NCBI GenBank assembly: GCA_029259695.1
Contig: JAJDEQ010000164.1
Span: 34,555 to 98,554, forward strand
From: Planctomycetota bacterium
Lineage (GTDB): Bacteria; Planctomycetota; B15-G4
Reading direction: 5' to 3'
DNA: 64,000 nucleotides
In this document: one piece after another, positions 18,223 to 26,599 of the stretch
Position numbering within the stretch: position 1 is the first letter of the stretch
How the letters are laid out: each line of letters begins with the position of its first letter
Notes under the pieces: generated by a model
The model's database searches: none
Told to the model about the DNA's origin: nothing
The model's input: only the letters and a program-made list of their open reading frames with translations
Translations under genes and position numbers: made by a program

Positions 18223-19341
18223 ATGGTCGTACCGCCGTCAACCGCCGCTCACGTCGCCATCCGGCGTGCCGCGCGGGAGCGGGGCCTGTCGCGCCTGCTC
18301 ACCGCCGGTCTCGCACGAGCCCCCTGCGCCTGGCTCGTGCTGCTGCTCGTGGGGACGGCCTGCCACGCTCCCTCCCCGCGCATCGCGGTGGACTCGCCGT
18401 GGGGCGAGGTGCGGGCCGACGAACTCTCCACGGCCGCCAACCTGGTCCAGGACCTGGAGCGCATGTTCCCCCGGGTCCGGGACCTGCTGCCGGCCACGCG
18501 CGACGTGCTGCCGGAGATCTGGGTCCAGGACGTCCCCACCTACTACCGCTGGTGGGAGCACGACGACGCCGACGGCTTCTTCGTCCCCGGGACCAACCGC
18601 ATCCACCTGCGCGCGCTCGCCGCCAACGGCACGCTCGAGCACGAACTCGTGCACCTGCTGCTCGACGAGACCTGGTCGACCCTGCCGGCCGCCGTGGAAG
18701 AGGGTCTGTGCGACCTGGTCTCGGTGGAGCTGGTACCGAGCACGGGTCCGGCGGTGCGCGCCTCCCGGGCATCGGGTGCGAGCCTCGCCCTGGGCGGGCT
18801 GACGTTCGCGATCGACTACCGCGGCTGGACCAGCCTGGCGCGCATCTCGGCCGAGCCCGTGGATCCGCTGGGTGCCCTGGCATCGCACCGGGCCGACCCC
18901 GCATCGGCCACGCGCGACCGTGAGGTGCGCGGGGTGGGCTTCCTGGTGGCCGAGCGCATCGTGGAGCGCCACGGCTACCGCGGCCTGCTCGCGCTGTGCG
19001 ATCTGGCCCGACGACGCGGTCTCGACGCCGTTCCCGCGTCGACCCTGGCCCAGGCCGCCGACCTCGCCCCGGGCACCGACGAGGTCTGGCGCGACGCCAT
19101 CCGCGAGACGGTGAGCGCCCCTGAACTCCGTCGCCTCGCCCTGCGCTTCGAGCAGCAGATCGCCGAGCAACTCGTGCGCGACGCCGCCCGCATGGACGGC
19201 CCGATCGATGAGGCGGACTTCTTCGCCCGAGCCGCGCCGCGCCTGCGCCTGCTGGGCGACGTGGAGAGCATCCCGCTCGGCGACCTGACGCCGATCCGCG
19301 CCGCGTTCGAGGACCTGCGCCGGAAGCGCGCCAACCGCTGA
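18223..19341 (+). CDS. HELVH zinc metallopeptidase-like lipoprotein (paralogue A)
   Basis: A 372-residue predicted lipoprotein (lipobox VLLLVGTAC). A gluzincin-like zinc site HELVH near residue 145 is followed about 18 residues later by EEGLCD, in the order H-E-x-x-H...E. The rest has no family I can name. It is paralogous to the product of 20379-21686: both share TKSG/DSPWGxVRAD, the [18 protein letters not shown] / LEHELVHLLLDETWSTLP core and EEGLCD. ATG 18223 is one possible start; GTG 18148 is an in-frame alternative and neither has a strong ribosome site. It lies 33 bp before hemF on the same strand. Substrate unknown. Confidence 0.7.
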   Translation: MVVPPSTAAHVAIRRAARERGLSRLLTAGLARAPCAWLVLLLVGTACHAPSPRIAVDSPWGEVRADELSTAANLVQDLERMFPRVRDLLPATRDVLPEIWVQDVPTYYRWWEHDDADGFFVPGTNRIHLRALAANGTLEHELVHLLLDETWSTLPAAVEEGLCDLVSVELVPSTGPAVRASRASGASLALGGLTFAIDYRGWTSLARISAEPVDPLGALASHRADPASATRDREVRGVGFLVAERIVERHGYRGLLALCDLARRRGLDAVPASTLAQAADLAPGTDEVWRDAIRETVSAPELRRLALRFEQQIAEQLVRDAARMDGPIDEADFFARAAPRLRLLGDVESIPLGDLTPIRAAFEDLRRKRANR

Positions 19342-19374
19342 AGGAGCTGTTGCCGCGTCGTATCGCCCGGCGTC

Positions 19375-20382
19375 ATGATGCCGCCCATGACGCCCGACGA
19401 CTCCGCCGACGACAGCGCTGCCGCAGCTCACGCGACGACCCGCCCCGACGTGGCCCCCGTGCGCGCCTTCCTGCTCGGCCTGCAGGACGACATCTGCGCC
19501 GCCCTGACAGCCTGCGACGGCGAGGCGAACTTCGAAGAGCAGCTGCTCGAAGGTGAGCGCGGCGGCCTGGCGCGGCCGCGGGTGCTCGAAGGCGGCCCGG
19601 TGCTGGAGCGCGCCGGCGTGATGTTCTCGCACACCGTGGGCGCCGCCCTGCCCAAGGCCGCCAGCGCGCGCCGCCCGGAGCTGGCCGGACGCAGCTTCGA
19701 GGCCGTCTCCGTCTCACTGATCACCCATCCGCGCAATCCGTACGCGCCGACCAGCCACATGAACGTGCGCTTCTTCATCGCGCACCCGCCCGCGCAGGCG
19801 GCGCCCGGATCGGACGACGCCGCCCCGGTGTGGTGGTTCGGCGGCGGCTTCGACCTCACGCCCCACTACGGCTTCGACGACGACGCGATCCACTGGCACC
19901 GCGCGGCGCGCGACGCCTGCCGGCCGTTCGGCGACAGCCTCTACCCGCGACTCAAGGCGTGGTGCGACGACTACTTCTTCATCAAGCACCGCAACGAGCC
20001 CCGCGGGATCGGCGGTGTGTTCTTCGACGACTGGAACGACGGCGGCTTCGAGCGCGCGTTCGCGCTCATGCGCTCGGTGGGCGAGCACTACGTGCCGGCC
20101 TACGTGCCGATCCTGGAGCGGCGCAAGCAGATGCCCTACAGCGACCGGGAGCGCGACTTCCAGCTGTTGCGCCGCGGCCGTTACGTGGAGTTCAACCTCG
20201 TCTGGGATCGCGGCACGCGCTTCGGACTCGAAGCGGGAGCCCGGCCCGAATCGCTGCTGGCGTCCATGCCCCCGCTGGCGCGCTGGGAGTACCAACACCG
20301 ACCCGAACCCGGCTCGCCCGAAGCGGCGCTCTACGAACGCTACCTCGTGCCGCGCGACTGGGCCGGCATGGACGGCTGCTAG
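19375..20382 (+). CDS. hemF: Oxygen-dependent coproporphyrinogen III oxidase
   Basis: Converts coproporphyrinogen III to protoporphyrinogen IX with O2 in haem synthesis; 335 residues against about 300 in E. coli, the excess being an N-terminal Ala/Asp-rich tail. Signature stretches are intact: [32 protein letters not shown], the [19 protein letters not shown] region, [20 protein letters not shown], and a terminal LVPRDW. Three ATGs (19375, 19378, 19387) open the frame; which is used is unclear. Flanked by two paralogous metallopeptidase lipoproteins. Its stop shares a single CTAG (20379-20382) with the converging gene. Confidence 0.96.
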   Translation: MMPPMTPDDSADDSAAAAHATTRPDVAPVRAFLLGLQDDICAALTACDGEANFEEQLLEGERGGLARPRVLEGGPVLERAGVMFSHTVGAALPKAASARRPELAGRSFEAVSVSLITHPRNPYAPTSHMNVRFFIAHPPAQAAPGSDDAAPVWWFGGGFDLTPHYGFDDDAIHWHRAARDACRPFGDSLYPRLKAWCDDYFFIKHRNEPRGIGGVFFDDWNDGGFERAFALMRSVGEHYVPAYVPILERRKQMPYSDRERDFQLLRRGRYVEFNLVWDRGTRFGLEAGARPESLLASMPPLARWEYQHRPEPGSPEAALYERYLVPRDWAGMDGC

Positions 20383-21686
20383 GGCGCGCCCGAGTCGTCA
20401 CGCCAGGCGGCGCGCACGAGGGCATCGAACCCCGGCAGCTCGTCGAGCCGGATCGCGAGCCCGCGGCGCGGGGGGTACTGCAGGAAGCGGATGCCGTTCT
20501 CGAGGCCGGGCAGCGAGATCCACAGCGTGGCCTCGACGGCGCGCAGGAAGTCGTCCGGCCCGTCGAGGTCCCGGCCGAGTTGGCGCGTCAGGCTGCGGCG
20601 CAGCCGCTCGTTGCCCACCGCGTCGCCCGCCAGGTCGATGAAGTCCATGGCGATCCAGCGGTGGGTCGCCGTGTCCATCAACTGCAGGCACGCCGCGGCC
20701 CAGGCGTCGGCCCAGGTCGGGCCCTGCTCGCTGCGCTCTCCCTCCAACGGGAGTCCGGCGGCCGCGGCGAGCCAGGGGAACGGCACGATCTCCAGGCCCT
20801 CGTCCCGGGCACGCACGCACAACGCGTGCAGACCCTCGATGCCGCCACGCTCCAGGATGCGGCTCACGACCACGAAGCCCAGGGCGCGATGGACCGCCTC
20901 CCAGGGGTCCCCGTCCAAGGCGTCGATGTCGGACGCAACGCGGCGACGAGCGAACACGTCGGCGAGGTGCGCCGTCGGCGGGGGCGCCGCGAGCATGACC
21001 GCGTGCATCGGCCCCAACTGCCGCCCCGCGGGAGCGAACATCACCGTCACCTGCACCGGGCCGAACGCGCGCAACGCGGTCCCGCCCTGGAGGCCTCGGG
21101 CCATGGGACCGAGCGGCGCCACGGTCCGGGCGGCGAGCACGTCGCACAGACCTTCTTCGGCGACGATCGGCAGCGTGCGCCAGCTCTCGTCGAGCAGGAA
21201 GTGCACCAGCTCGTGGGCCAGGGCGAGTCGTCGCGAGTGTTCGGCCCACTCCGCCGTCTCGGCGAACGATTTGGGCGGCTCCCACGCCACGCGCACGTGG
21301 ATCTGGTCGTCGGGCACCAGGAAGACGCCGCCCACCGTGTCGGGTCGCGCGGCCGCGGCTCCTCCGATCTCGGGCACGACCCAGACCTCCGGCGGCAGAT
21401 CGCGGATGCCGACGAGCGCGTCCCGCACGTGCGGGTAGACGAGGTCCAGTTCGTCACCGACGTCCACGGCGAGGGCCTGCGTGTCGGCCCGCACCACGCC
21501 GGACTTGGTGTGCAACGTCACCGGCGGTCGGTGCACCGCGCTGCACGACACCGCGACGCACGACACGAGCAGGATCCACAGCACAGCGCGTGAGCTGCAC
21601 GCGACCCGCACTGCTGCGGGCCGGCCGATCGCCGGGCGCCGGCCGTGTCGAGACACGCGAAGCAGCGGAGCGGAGCCGAGGGGCAT
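20379..21686 (-). CDS. HELVH zinc metallopeptidase-like lipoprotein (paralogue B)
   Basis: A 435-residue paralogue of the gene at 18223, on the opposite strand across hemF. It has signal sequence and lipobox-like VSCVAVSC (Cys about 48), the zinc motif [14 protein letters not shown] near residue 182, and third ligand candidate EEGLCD about 18 residues on. The C-terminal third is helical, without recognised motifs. Start ATG 21686 has AGGA seven bases upstream. The pair may have arisen by inverted duplication around hemF. Activity is inferred only from the HExxH...E pattern. Confidence 0.7.
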   Translation of the reverse strand: MPLGSAPLLRVSRHGRRPAIGRPAAVRVACSSRAVLWILLVSCVAVSCSAVHRPPVTLHTKSGVVRADTQALAVDVGDELDLVYPHVRDALVGIRDLPPEVWVVPEIGGAAAARPDTVGGVFLVPDDQIHVRVAWEPPKSFAETAEWAEHSRRLALAHELVHFLLDESWRTLPIVAEEGLCDVLAARTVAPLGPMARGLQGGTALRAFGPVQVTVMFAPAGRQLGPMHAVMLAAPPPTAHLADVFARRRVASDIDALDGDPWEAVHRALGFVVVSRILERGGIEGLHALCVRARDEGLEIVPFPWLAAAAGLPLEGERSEQGPTWADAWAAACLQLMDTATHRWIAMDFIDLAGDAVGNERLRRSLTRQLGRDLDGPDDFLRAVEATLWISLPGLENGIRFLQYPPRRGLAIRLDELPGFDALVRAAWRDDSGAP

Positions 21687-21775
21687 GAGCGCATCCTACG
21701 CGAAGGCTCGACGCCGCCGGGATTCCGTGGACCGGGCCAGCTAGGATGCCCCGTGCCCCTCCCAGGACGCACGGG

Positions 21776-22405
21776 ATGCCCCACCGCCGCGAACCCTCAC
21801 TGCTGCTCGCCGCGACGGCGCTGGTCCTGGTGTGGTCCGGCATCGAACCCCACGAACGGGGCACGTGGTGGCTCGAAGTGCTGCCCGTCATCCTGGGCGC
21901 CGCGCTGCTCGTGCCCAGCTACCGGCGCTTCCCGCTGTCGCCGCTGCTCTACCGGCTGCTGTTCCTGCACGCCGTGATCCTGTTGGTCGGCGGGCACCAC
22001 ACCTACGCGCGGGTCCCGGTGGGTTTCTGGCTGCAGGACCTGCTCGACCTGTCGCGCAACCACTACGACAGGCTGGGTCACTTCGCCCAGGGCTTCGTCC
22101 CGGCGATCCTCGCGCGCGAGTTGTTGCTGCGCACGTCGCCGCTGCAACGCGGCAAGTGGTTGTTCACGCTGGTCGTGGCCGTGTGCCTCGGTTTCAGCGC
22201 GCTGTACGAGTTGTTCGAGTGGTGGACGGCCATGCTCTGGGGCGAGGACGCCCAGTCGTTCCTCGGCACCCAGGGCGACGTGTGGGACACCCAGTGGGAC
22301 ATGCAACTCGCCCTGATCGGCGCCGTCACCGCCCTGCTGCTGCTGGGCCGCGCGCACGATCGTTCCATGGCGACGCTGGGATCGGAGCGCCCGGCGCTCA
22401 GTTGA
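21776..22405 (+). CDS. DUF2238 inner-membrane protein (YjdF-like)
   Basis: Polytopic membrane protein of 209 residues from ATG 21776 (AGGA 8 bases upstream); an in-frame ATG at 21746 would add ten residues. About six hydrophobic segments are visible. The family hallmarks are HHTYARVPVG, RNHYDRLGHFAQGFVPA, ALYELFEWW and FLGTQGDVWDTQWDM. Length agrees with the E. coli YjdF class. Function of the family is unknown. Converges with, and overlaps by 8 bp, the DUF2237 gene. Confidence 0.85.
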   Translation: MPHRREPSLLLAATALVLVWSGIEPHERGTWWLEVLPVILGAALLVPSYRRFPLSPLLYRLLFLHAVILLVGGHHTYARVPVGFWLQDLLDLSRNHYDRLGHFAQGFVPAILARELLLRTSPLQRGKWLFTLVVAVCLGFSALYELFEWWTAMLWGEDAQSFLGTQGDVWDTQWDMQLALIGAVTALLLLGRAHDRSMATLGSERPALS

Positions 22406-22772
22406 AGCTCGGGCTGTCGTGGGCGTAGAGCTCGAGCGTGGAGAGATCCACGAACTCGAGCACCGAGGCGTGGGTGCTGCGCAGGTAGACCTGGGGCGCC
22501 ATGCCGGCCTGCTGCGCCTCGACCCAGCGCGGCAGGCACAGGCACCAGCGATCGCCCGACTTCAATCCGGGGAAGCCGAACTCGGGCATCGGCGTGCTCA
22601 GGTCGTTGCCGCGCTGCTTGCTGAAGGCGAGGAAGTCGTCCGTCATCACCACGCACACGGTGTGCTGACCGGTGTCCTCGGCGCACGTGTCACAGTTGCC
22701 GTTGCGGAAGAAGCCCGTCACGGGGTCCATGGAGCAGGGCTGCAGCTCGGTTCCGAGGACGTTCTTGGCCAT
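22398..22772 (-). CDS. DUF2237 family protein
   Basis: Small soluble protein of 124 residues without signal peptide. Characteristic motifs are NVLGTELQPCS, GFFRNGNCDTCAEDTGQHTVC, FLAFSKQRGNDLSTP, FPGLKSGDRWCLC and WVEAQQAGMAPQVYL. Five conserved cysteines, including CDTC, could bind metal. The DUF2237 family has no established role. Overlaps the 3' end of the DUF2238 gene tail to tail. Confidence 0.88.
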   Translation of the reverse strand: MAKNVLGTELQPCSMDPVTGFFRNGNCDTCAEDTGQHTVCVVMTDDFLAFSKQRGNDLSTPMPEFGFPGLKSGDRWCLCLPRWVEAQQAGMAPQVYLRSTHASVLEFVDLSTLELYAHDSPSFN

Positions 22773-22969
22773 GCTGGATCAACTCCGGAGTTCGCGCGGG
22801 CCTCGGGGATGGCGCCGCGGGTCCAGGAGCATGGAGACCCGCGGCGTTCTTGTCCACGGGTGAAGCGCGCGAGCCGACAGTCCCGGGAGCATCCCCGCGC
22901 CCTTGCGGCCCGACAGGAATCGCCATAGCGTGCGGCCTCCTCCCCCCGTCCAGCACTGGAGCCCCCGAC

Positions 22970-24745
22970 ATGCGCGCCCCCACCCGCTCGAGTCTGCTCA
23001 GCCTGCTCGTTGCCGCCGCGATCTGCGGCACGGCGACCGACGCCCACGCCCAATGGGGCGCTGACACCGCCACCAACACTTCGCTCGGTGACGGCGCCAG
23101 TGACCAGACCCAGGCCAAGGTCGTGGCGCGCGCTGACGGCGGCACGTACGTGAGCTGGTTCGACGGCATCGGCAGCGGCTTCGACGTGAAGCTGCAGCGG
23201 CTGACCGCGGGTGGCAACGAGGTCTTCGCGCACAACGGCGTGCTGGTGGCCGACCGCAGCTTCAGCTCGACCCAGGACTACGGCCTGGACGTCGACGCGA
23301 GCGGCAACGCGCTGCTCGTCTTCCGCGATGATCGCCCCGCCGGGATCCAGATCACCGCGGCCAAGATCTCCCCCACGGGCACGGCGTTGTGGACGGCCAC
23401 CGGCATCCAGCTCACCTCCACGACCGACTTCCTGGCAGCCCCCAAGATCGCCGGCACCGATGACGGCGGCGCCATCGTGGCCTGGACCCAGAACAGCGAC
23501 ACGCGCGTGCAGAAGCTCGACGCGAGCGGCGCGCCCCTGTGGGGTGCCGGCGTGACGCTGACACCGGGCGTCGGCAGCTACTCGGCCAGCGACCTGCACG
23601 ACGACGGCAGCGGCGCGATCCTCGCCTTCGTGCACCAGTCGGGCGGCTTCGGCTCGCCCCGGCACTTGCTGGCACAGAAGTTCGACGGCAGCGGCGGCCT
23701 GCTCTGGGGCGCCGGCCACGTGGCCGTGTTCGACGGCGGCTCGTTGCAGTTCGGCAACTTCCCCACGTTCGTGCCCGACGGCAGCGGCGGCGCGGTCTTC
23801 AGCTGGTACGACACGGCCGGCGTGCAGCTGCAGTGCTACGCCCAACACGTGCTGACCAACGGCAGCGAGGCCTTCGGCCACAACGGGTCGGCGGTGTCCA
23901 CCAACCCGCGCGACCGCGTGTCGCCCTCCGCGTCGTTCGATCCGTTCACCGGCAACACAACCGTGTGCTGGGTGGAGCAGACGCTCACGACCCGCGGCCT
24001 CTACGCCCAGGAATTCAACGCCGGTGGGGTCCGTCAGTGGGGCACCGAGGGTGCCGTGGTGGTGGCCCTCGACACGCCGGAGATCGGGCTCGTGCGCAAC
24101 GTCGCCACCGCCGACCGCACATTCGTGTTCTGGGCCAGCGCCACGGGCTTCGGCACCGACGTGCTGCGCGGCGCGCGCCTCGACGGCGGCGGCGCCATCG
24201 ACATCGGCCCCTTCGACGTGGCCTCCACCGCCAGCAGCAAGTCGCGCCTCGCCGTGGCGCGCACGACGAAGGGCCACGCCGTGCTGGCCTGGAAGGACGA
24301 GCGCAACGACAGCGGCGACGTGCTGGGCCAGAACGTGAACTGCGACGGCACGCTCGGCCCCGCCGACGTCGATGCACCCTGGACCGACCTGGGCGGCGCC
24401 CTCGCGGGTCAGGCCGGCGTGCCCGTGCTGGCGGCCACCGGCACGCTCTGCCCGGGTGACGACGTGACCTTCTCACTCACCAACGCGCGCGCCAGCACGA
24501 CCGCCGCGCTCGTGATCGGCGTGACCAACCTGTCGATCCCCTTCAAGGGCGGCACGCTCGTGCCCTCCGCCGACGTGATCTTCTTCGGCCTGCCGGTCAG
24601 CGCCGGCGGAACGCTCATCGTCGGCGGCGCGTGGCTGGAGGACTCCATCGCCGGCCTCACGCTCTACTGGCAGTACTGGATCACCGACGCCGTGGGCCCC
24701 TTCGGCTTCTCGGCCAGCAACGGATTGAGCAGCACCGTGCCGTAG
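22970..24745 (+). CDS. Secreted beta-repeat protein with planctomycete C-terminal domain
   Basis: Exported protein of 591 residues. ATG 22970 follows GGAG by 8 bases and opens a signal peptide ending in AHA. The body holds about eight repeats of 50-60 residues with the pattern GGTYVSWFD ... VKLQRLTAGGNEVF, DGSGGAVFSWYD ... VQLQCYAQHV and HAVLAWKDERND. This suggests a beta-propeller resembling delta-60 or YD-type repeats. Residues about 470-591 are the shared C-terminal domain (LTNARASTTAALVIGVTN, FKGGTLVP, YWQYWITDAVGPFGFSASN). Monocistronic by spacing. Function unknown. Confidence 0.82.
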   Translation: MRAPTRSSLLSLLVAAAICGTATDAHAQWGADTATNTSLGDGASDQTQAKVVARADGGTYVSWFDGIGSGFDVKLQRLTAGGNEVFAHNGVLVADRSFSSTQDYGLDVDASGNALLVFRDDRPAGIQITAAKISPTGTALWTATGIQLTSTTDFLAAPKIAGTDDGGAIVAWTQNSDTRVQKLDASGAPLWGAGVTLTPGVGSYSASDLHDDGSGAILAFVHQSGGFGSPRHLLAQKFDGSGGLLWGAGHVAVFDGGSLQFGNFPTFVPDGSGGAVFSWYDTAGVQLQCYAQHVLTNGSEAFGHNGSAVSTNPRDRVSPSASFDPFTGNTTVCWVEQTLTTRGLYAQEFNAGGVRQWGTEGAVVVALDTPEIGLVRNVATADRTFVFWASATGFGTDVLRGARLDGGGAIDIGPFDVASTASSKSRLAVARTTKGHAVLAWKDERNDSGDVLGQNVNCDGTLGPADVDAPWTDLGGALAGQAGVPVLAATGTLCPGDDVTFSLTNARASTTAALVIGVTNLSIPFKGGTLVPSADVIFFGLPVSAGGTLIVGGAWLEDSIAGLTLYWQYWITDAVGPFGFSASNGLSSTVP

Positions 24746-24949
24746 GCGGCCGGTTCACTCGCGCCGGCGCTGCGTGACCCTCGTCCACCCGCCCCCTTCC
24801 ACGCGCCGCGGCGTGCTCTCGCGCTTCCGCTGGCCGCGAGAGGCGGTATCGTATGGCCCGCGGTCGTTCGAGCAGGTTGCGACCACGCGGGCCTTGGTGA
24901 CCCGGGGGAACTGCGGCGCCCGTAGCGGGCGTCCATCGGGAGACGTTGC

Positions 24950-25720
24950 ATGGGCATGTTGCGTGACCTCGACGGTCTGCTGCGCGGCCGTTTCACGGGC
25001 TCGGAGCAGCTGCGCGAAGGGCACGTGCGCATGCCCATGCGCAAGCTGGCCGTGGCGGCGCTCCTGTGCGGCGCGGTCTACGGCGCCTTCATGGGCGTGT
25101 ACGCCGCCATGTACGGCGACCCGGGCAGCTGGCGCGCGATGCTCTCCGCGGCGATCAAGGTGCCGCTGCTGTTCCTGCTGACGCTGCTCGTGACCTTCCC
25201 GTCGCTGTACGTCTTCAGCGCCCTGGCCGACAGTCGCCTCGGGATCATGGACACGCTGCGTCTGTTGGTGGGCGCCGTGGCCGTAAACCTCGCGGTGCTC
25301 GCGTCGTTCGGCCCGATCACCGTGTTCTTCACGGTGTTCGAGAACAGCTACGTGTTCATCGTGCTGCTCAACGTGTTCTTCTTCCTGCTCGGCGGCATGG
25401 TGGGCCTCGGTTTCCTGAGCCGCGCCATCGGCCACGTGTTCGCGAGCAGCGATCCTGACGACGAAGCCGTGGAGGATGCTGCGGGCGACGCGCCGGAACG
25501 GGCGCGCGAGCAACCGACCCGGCAACCGAAGGTGCACGGCCGGGCCCGATCGATCTTCCGGGTCTGGTTGGTGATCTACGGCATCGTCGGCGCCCAGATG
25601 GGCTGGGTGTTGCGCCCGTTCGTGGGCAACCCGGACCTGCCCTTCGCCTGGTACCGCGGCTTCGGCGACCGCGAGTCCAATGTGTTCTCCTTCCTCGCCG
25701 ACCTGTTCCGCTACTCGTGA
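24950..25720 (+). CDS. Polytopic membrane protein, tandem paralogue 1
   Basis: A 256-residue integral membrane protein with GGGAG 8 bases before ATG 24950. It has about six hydrophobic segments, two near the start (AVAALLCGAVYGAFMGVYAA and LLFLLTLLVTFPSLYVFSAL) and a last one containing GAQMGWVLRPFVGNP. A charged, Glu/Arg-rich insert (about 170-195) precedes the final helix and is missing from the second copy. Shares YGAxMG, the ALKVPLFL-type helix, LAPIT/FGPIT and LRPFVGNP with the next gene, which it overlaps by GTGA. I do not recognise a characterised family. Confidence 0.75.
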   Translation: MGMLRDLDGLLRGRFTGSEQLREGHVRMPMRKLAVAALLCGAVYGAFMGVYAAMYGDPGSWRAMLSAAIKVPLLFLLTLLVTFPSLYVFSALADSRLGIMDTLRLLVGAVAVNLAVLASFGPITVFFTVFENSYVFIVLLNVFFFLLGGMVGLGFLSRAIGHVFASSDPDDEAVEDAAGDAPERAREQPTRQPKVHGRARSIFRVWLVIYGIVGAQMGWVLRPFVGNPDLPFAWYRGFGDRESNVFSFLADLFRYS

Positions 25721-26406
25721 GCCTGCTGCGCTCGACGCTGAGCCTGGCCCGGACCGTCACCGGCGAGGCCGACTCCATGCTGCGCGCCCGCGGCCGGCAC
25801 GCCGTCGACGCTCCCGGCATCCCGGTGCTGCACCTGCTGGCCCTGCTCGTCCTGGGCTCGATGACCTACGGCGCCGTGATGGGTTTCGCCGGTGGCAAGC
25901 CGGAGCAGGCGCTCTACTCAGCGCTCAAGGTCCCGCTGTTCCTGATCGGCGCGACGCTCGTGTGCCTGCCCAGCTTCTACGTGGTCAACATGGTGCTCGG
26001 CCTGGGTGAGGACTTCCTCGGCGCCCTGCGCGGCATCATCTGCGCCCAGACGACACTCGCCGTCACGCTCGCCGCGCTCGCCCCGATCACGGCGTTCGTC
26101 TACGTCTCCAACGGCAGTTACCACGTCGCCAAGCTGCTCAACGGCGTCATGTTCGGCCTGGCCAGCATCGCCGCTCAACGCACCCTGGCCCGCCACTACC
26201 GCCCCCTGCTCGCGCGCAACAAGCGCCACCGCGCGGCGCTCGTGGCCTGGCCCGCGATCTACATCTTCGTCGCGCTGCAGCTCGCCTACGCCCTGCGCCC
26301 GTTCGTCGGCAACCCGCGCTTCCCCACCGAGTTCCTGCGCGACGACTGGTGGGGCAACGTCTACATCGACCTCACCTGGGCGGTGCGCGGGGCGTTGGGG
26401 CTGTAG
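25717..26406 (+). CDS. Polytopic membrane protein, tandem paralogue 2
   Basis: A 229-residue membrane protein, start GTG 25717 overlapping the preceding stop. It is a diverged duplicate of the upstream gene: the same order of helices, YGAVMGFAGG, YSALKVPLFLIGATLVCLPS, LAPITAFVY and LRPFVGNPRFPTEF. The overlap and the similar size suggest the two form a heteromeric complex. Function unknown. Confidence 0.75.
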   Translation: MSLLRSTLSLARTVTGEADSMLRARGRHAVDAPGIPVLHLLALLVLGSMTYGAVMGFAGGKPEQALYSALKVPLFLIGATLVCLPSFYVVNMVLGLGEDFLGALRGIICAQTTLAVTLAALAPITAFVYVSNGSYHVAKLLNGVMFGLASIAAQRTLARHYRPLLARNKRHRAALVAWPAIYIFVALQLAYALRPFVGNPRFPTEFLRDDWWGNVYIDLTWAVRGALGL

Positions 26407-26416
26407 ACCACACGCT

Positions 26417-26599
26417 GCTAGCCCGGACTTCTCGCCAGCTCCTGCTGCGGACACGCCTGGCGCTGCAGGGCTGCGTCGATCGAGACTCTCGGTGCTCGAC
26501 GGGGCATCACCCTGCCTCCGCGCCGAAAACGACGATGCTCCTTGCCCTCCAGCACCAGTCGCACCCTCGCGACGAAGCTGGTGAGAAGTCCGAGCTAGC
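26417..26599. repeat. 183-bp element bounded by 24-bp imperfect inverted repeats
   Basis: Left arm 26417-26440 (GCTAGCCCGGACTTCTCGCC...) and right arm 26576-26599 are reverse complements at 22 of 24 positions. The 135 bp between them hold further pairings, e.g. CCTGCTGCG (26441-26449) with CGCTGCAGG (26461-26469) at one mismatch. The element fills the space between two convergent genes and its right arm includes the stop codon of the hydrolase at 26595. It could be a MITE-like remnant, a bidirectional terminator or a structured RNA. No second copy was noticed in the window. Confidence 0.55.

Noticed and set aside
26417..26599. Retron msr-msd or integron attC site
   Set aside because: No reverse transcriptase or integrase gene is in the window, and no attC core (RYYYAAC/GTTRRRY) is seen at the ends.
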